A stretch of 42,354 nucleotides of DNA from positions 1 through 42,354 of the forward strand of contig CAZJJK010000014.1 of assembly GCA_964546285.1 (NCBI GenBank), given 5' to 3'. Origin of the DNA: CAZJJK01 sp964546285 (GTDB lineage Bacteria; Spirochaetota; Spirochaetia; Treponematales; Breznakiellaceae). A program made the position numbers and the translations under genes. Shown here one piece after another: positions 41,749 through 42,354 of the stretch. Positions within the stretch are counted from its first letter, which is position 1, and every line of letters begins with the position of its first letter. A model generated the notes under the pieces. It searched no databases. It saw only the letters and a program-made list of their open reading frames with translations, and was not told where the DNA came from.

Positions 41749-42228
41749 TTATTTCTCAATTAATGGTACATTATACGCTTTCACTTCATTATGTACTCTG
41801 TCAATCGTTTTGCTCGCGTCCTTTTGCCAATTTGAGTGACCATTGGCTATCAAAACGACTTGAAAACTTTCCCTGAGAGCGCCAAGACAAGTCGCTTTTA
41901 CGCAACCATGGCTTACCAAGCCGCATACATAAACCCGGGAAACGCCTCTTTCCTTTAGCATACGCGATAGTTCCGTTTCTTCAAACGCGTCAGCGCGTTT
42001 CTTTTGGATAACGATATCGCCGGGTTCGCGATCAAGCCGCTCAAACAAGCCCCAGGCTGGCGTATCGTGAAGGAGGAACTTATTATTATGCTGAATAAAT
42101 ACGATAAGATCTCGATTTACCCTGAATTCGCGAATAGCCTTATTGATCGTGGCAATCAGCTCTTCCTTTTTATAAATAGCCTTTTCCATAAGCCAGTTTT
42201 GAACATCCACAACGATAAGCGCTTTCAT
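41749..42228 (-). CDS. Isochorismatase-family cysteine hydrolase
   Basis: The 159-residue protein has the triad of the cysteine hydrolase family: D8 in LIVVDVQN, a lysine at about 76-77 in IVIQKKRADAF, and the nucleophile C109 in VCGLVSHGCVKAT. Family members hydrolyse amides such as nicotinamide or ureido groups, or isochorismate; the substrate cannot be told here. Small size is typical of the stand-alone nicotinamidase-like group. Confidence 0.88.
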   Translation of the reverse strand: MKALIVVDVQNWLMEKAIYKKEELIATINKAIREFRVNRDLIVFIQHNNKFLLHDTPAWGLFERLDREPGDIVIQKKRADAFEETELSRMLKERGVSRVYVCGLVSHGCVKATCLGALRESFQVVLIANGHSNWQKDASKTIDRVHNEVKAYNVPLIEK

Positions 42229-42354
42229 ACCTTCCTCTCGTCTAAAGCTTTTAAGCGAAATTCACTTAATGCGATCTATTTTCGCGCGTATGGAATAGTC
42301 AACCGGTTCGAGCGGACTCGCGGGACAAGCCCGCTCGCAGCTCAACCGAATGTT
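42229..42354. other. Window-end intergenic region with small palindrome
   Basis: No gene seen. It carries the short stem GCGGG-ACAAG-CCCGC (42320-42334), which resembles the CAAGCCC/GGGACAAG edge of the dispersed repeats at 33999 and 35470, but not enough of it is present to call another copy. Confidence 0.3.

Overview
The window looks like a draft scaffold from an anaerobic, flagellated spirochaete of the treponeme type, probably a gut-associated relative of Treponema. This rests on gene content read by eye: flagellar rod genes behind a sigma-28 promoter, a TAXI-type TRAP transporter, spirochaete-like lipoproteins with loose lipoboxes, sodium-pump decarboxylase subunits, a ferredoxin:thioredoxin reductase fusion and a hemerythrin-PAS protein. 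Base composition is near 50% GC by eye. No rRNA, tRNA, CRISPR array or transposase gene was seen. Three runs of exactly 100 N (2169-2268, 15051-15150, 36245-36344) are placeholder assembly gaps, and each interrupts something real.

Layout. 0-1.2 kb: the flgF-flgG operon (minus). 1.2-6.0 kb: an EamA permease facing a TAXI/DUF1850/TRAP operon that ends in a response regulator split by the first gap. 6.0-12.6 kb: a tightly overlapping minus-strand cluster, lipoprotein-trmB-ligA-membrane protein-hrpB. 12.8-14.7 kb: a glutaredoxin-FTR fusion and a possible GHKL-fold protein. 14.8-15.4 kb: a 169-bp tandem array, each unit carrying a copy of the 3' end of fusA, directly downstream of fusA (15.3-17.3 kb). 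17.4-20.9 kb: a chemoreceptor-like signalling protein, a small MshEN-like ORF and a sensor kinase. 20.9-24.8 kb: an exported protein, an SPFH/ribbon-helix-helix pair with a palindromic operator candidate, and hisI-hisG. 24.9-28.4 kb: an OmpA-family protein and a large acidic lipoprotein. 28.5-32.2 kb: oadB-oadG, rqcH and a Memo-like gene. 32.2-36.4 kb: an accessory-looking stretch with dispersed repeats, an inverted-repeat element flanked by an 11-bp direct repeat, a hemerythrin-PAS protein, an M15 peptidase and a vapBC-like pair cut by the third gap. 36.4-38.9 kb: clpB. 39.2-41.2 kb: an operon of a domain-permuted FliM-like protein and a Crp-family regulator. 41.2-42.2 kb: a double DUF1456 protein and a cysteine hydrolase.

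The most unusual item is the operon at 39.3-41.2 kb. Its first gene has two SpoA (FliN/FliM C-terminal) domains at the N-terminus followed by the FliM core, which reverses the normal FliM order. It overlaps a Crp-family gene whose recognition helix keeps the R-E-x-x-x-R contacts of E. coli CRP, and a Crp-type half-site pair (AGTGA-N6-TCACT) lies just downstream of the operon's likely promoter. Next in interest are the fusA-tail tandem array and the small inverted-repeat elements that share terminal repeats.
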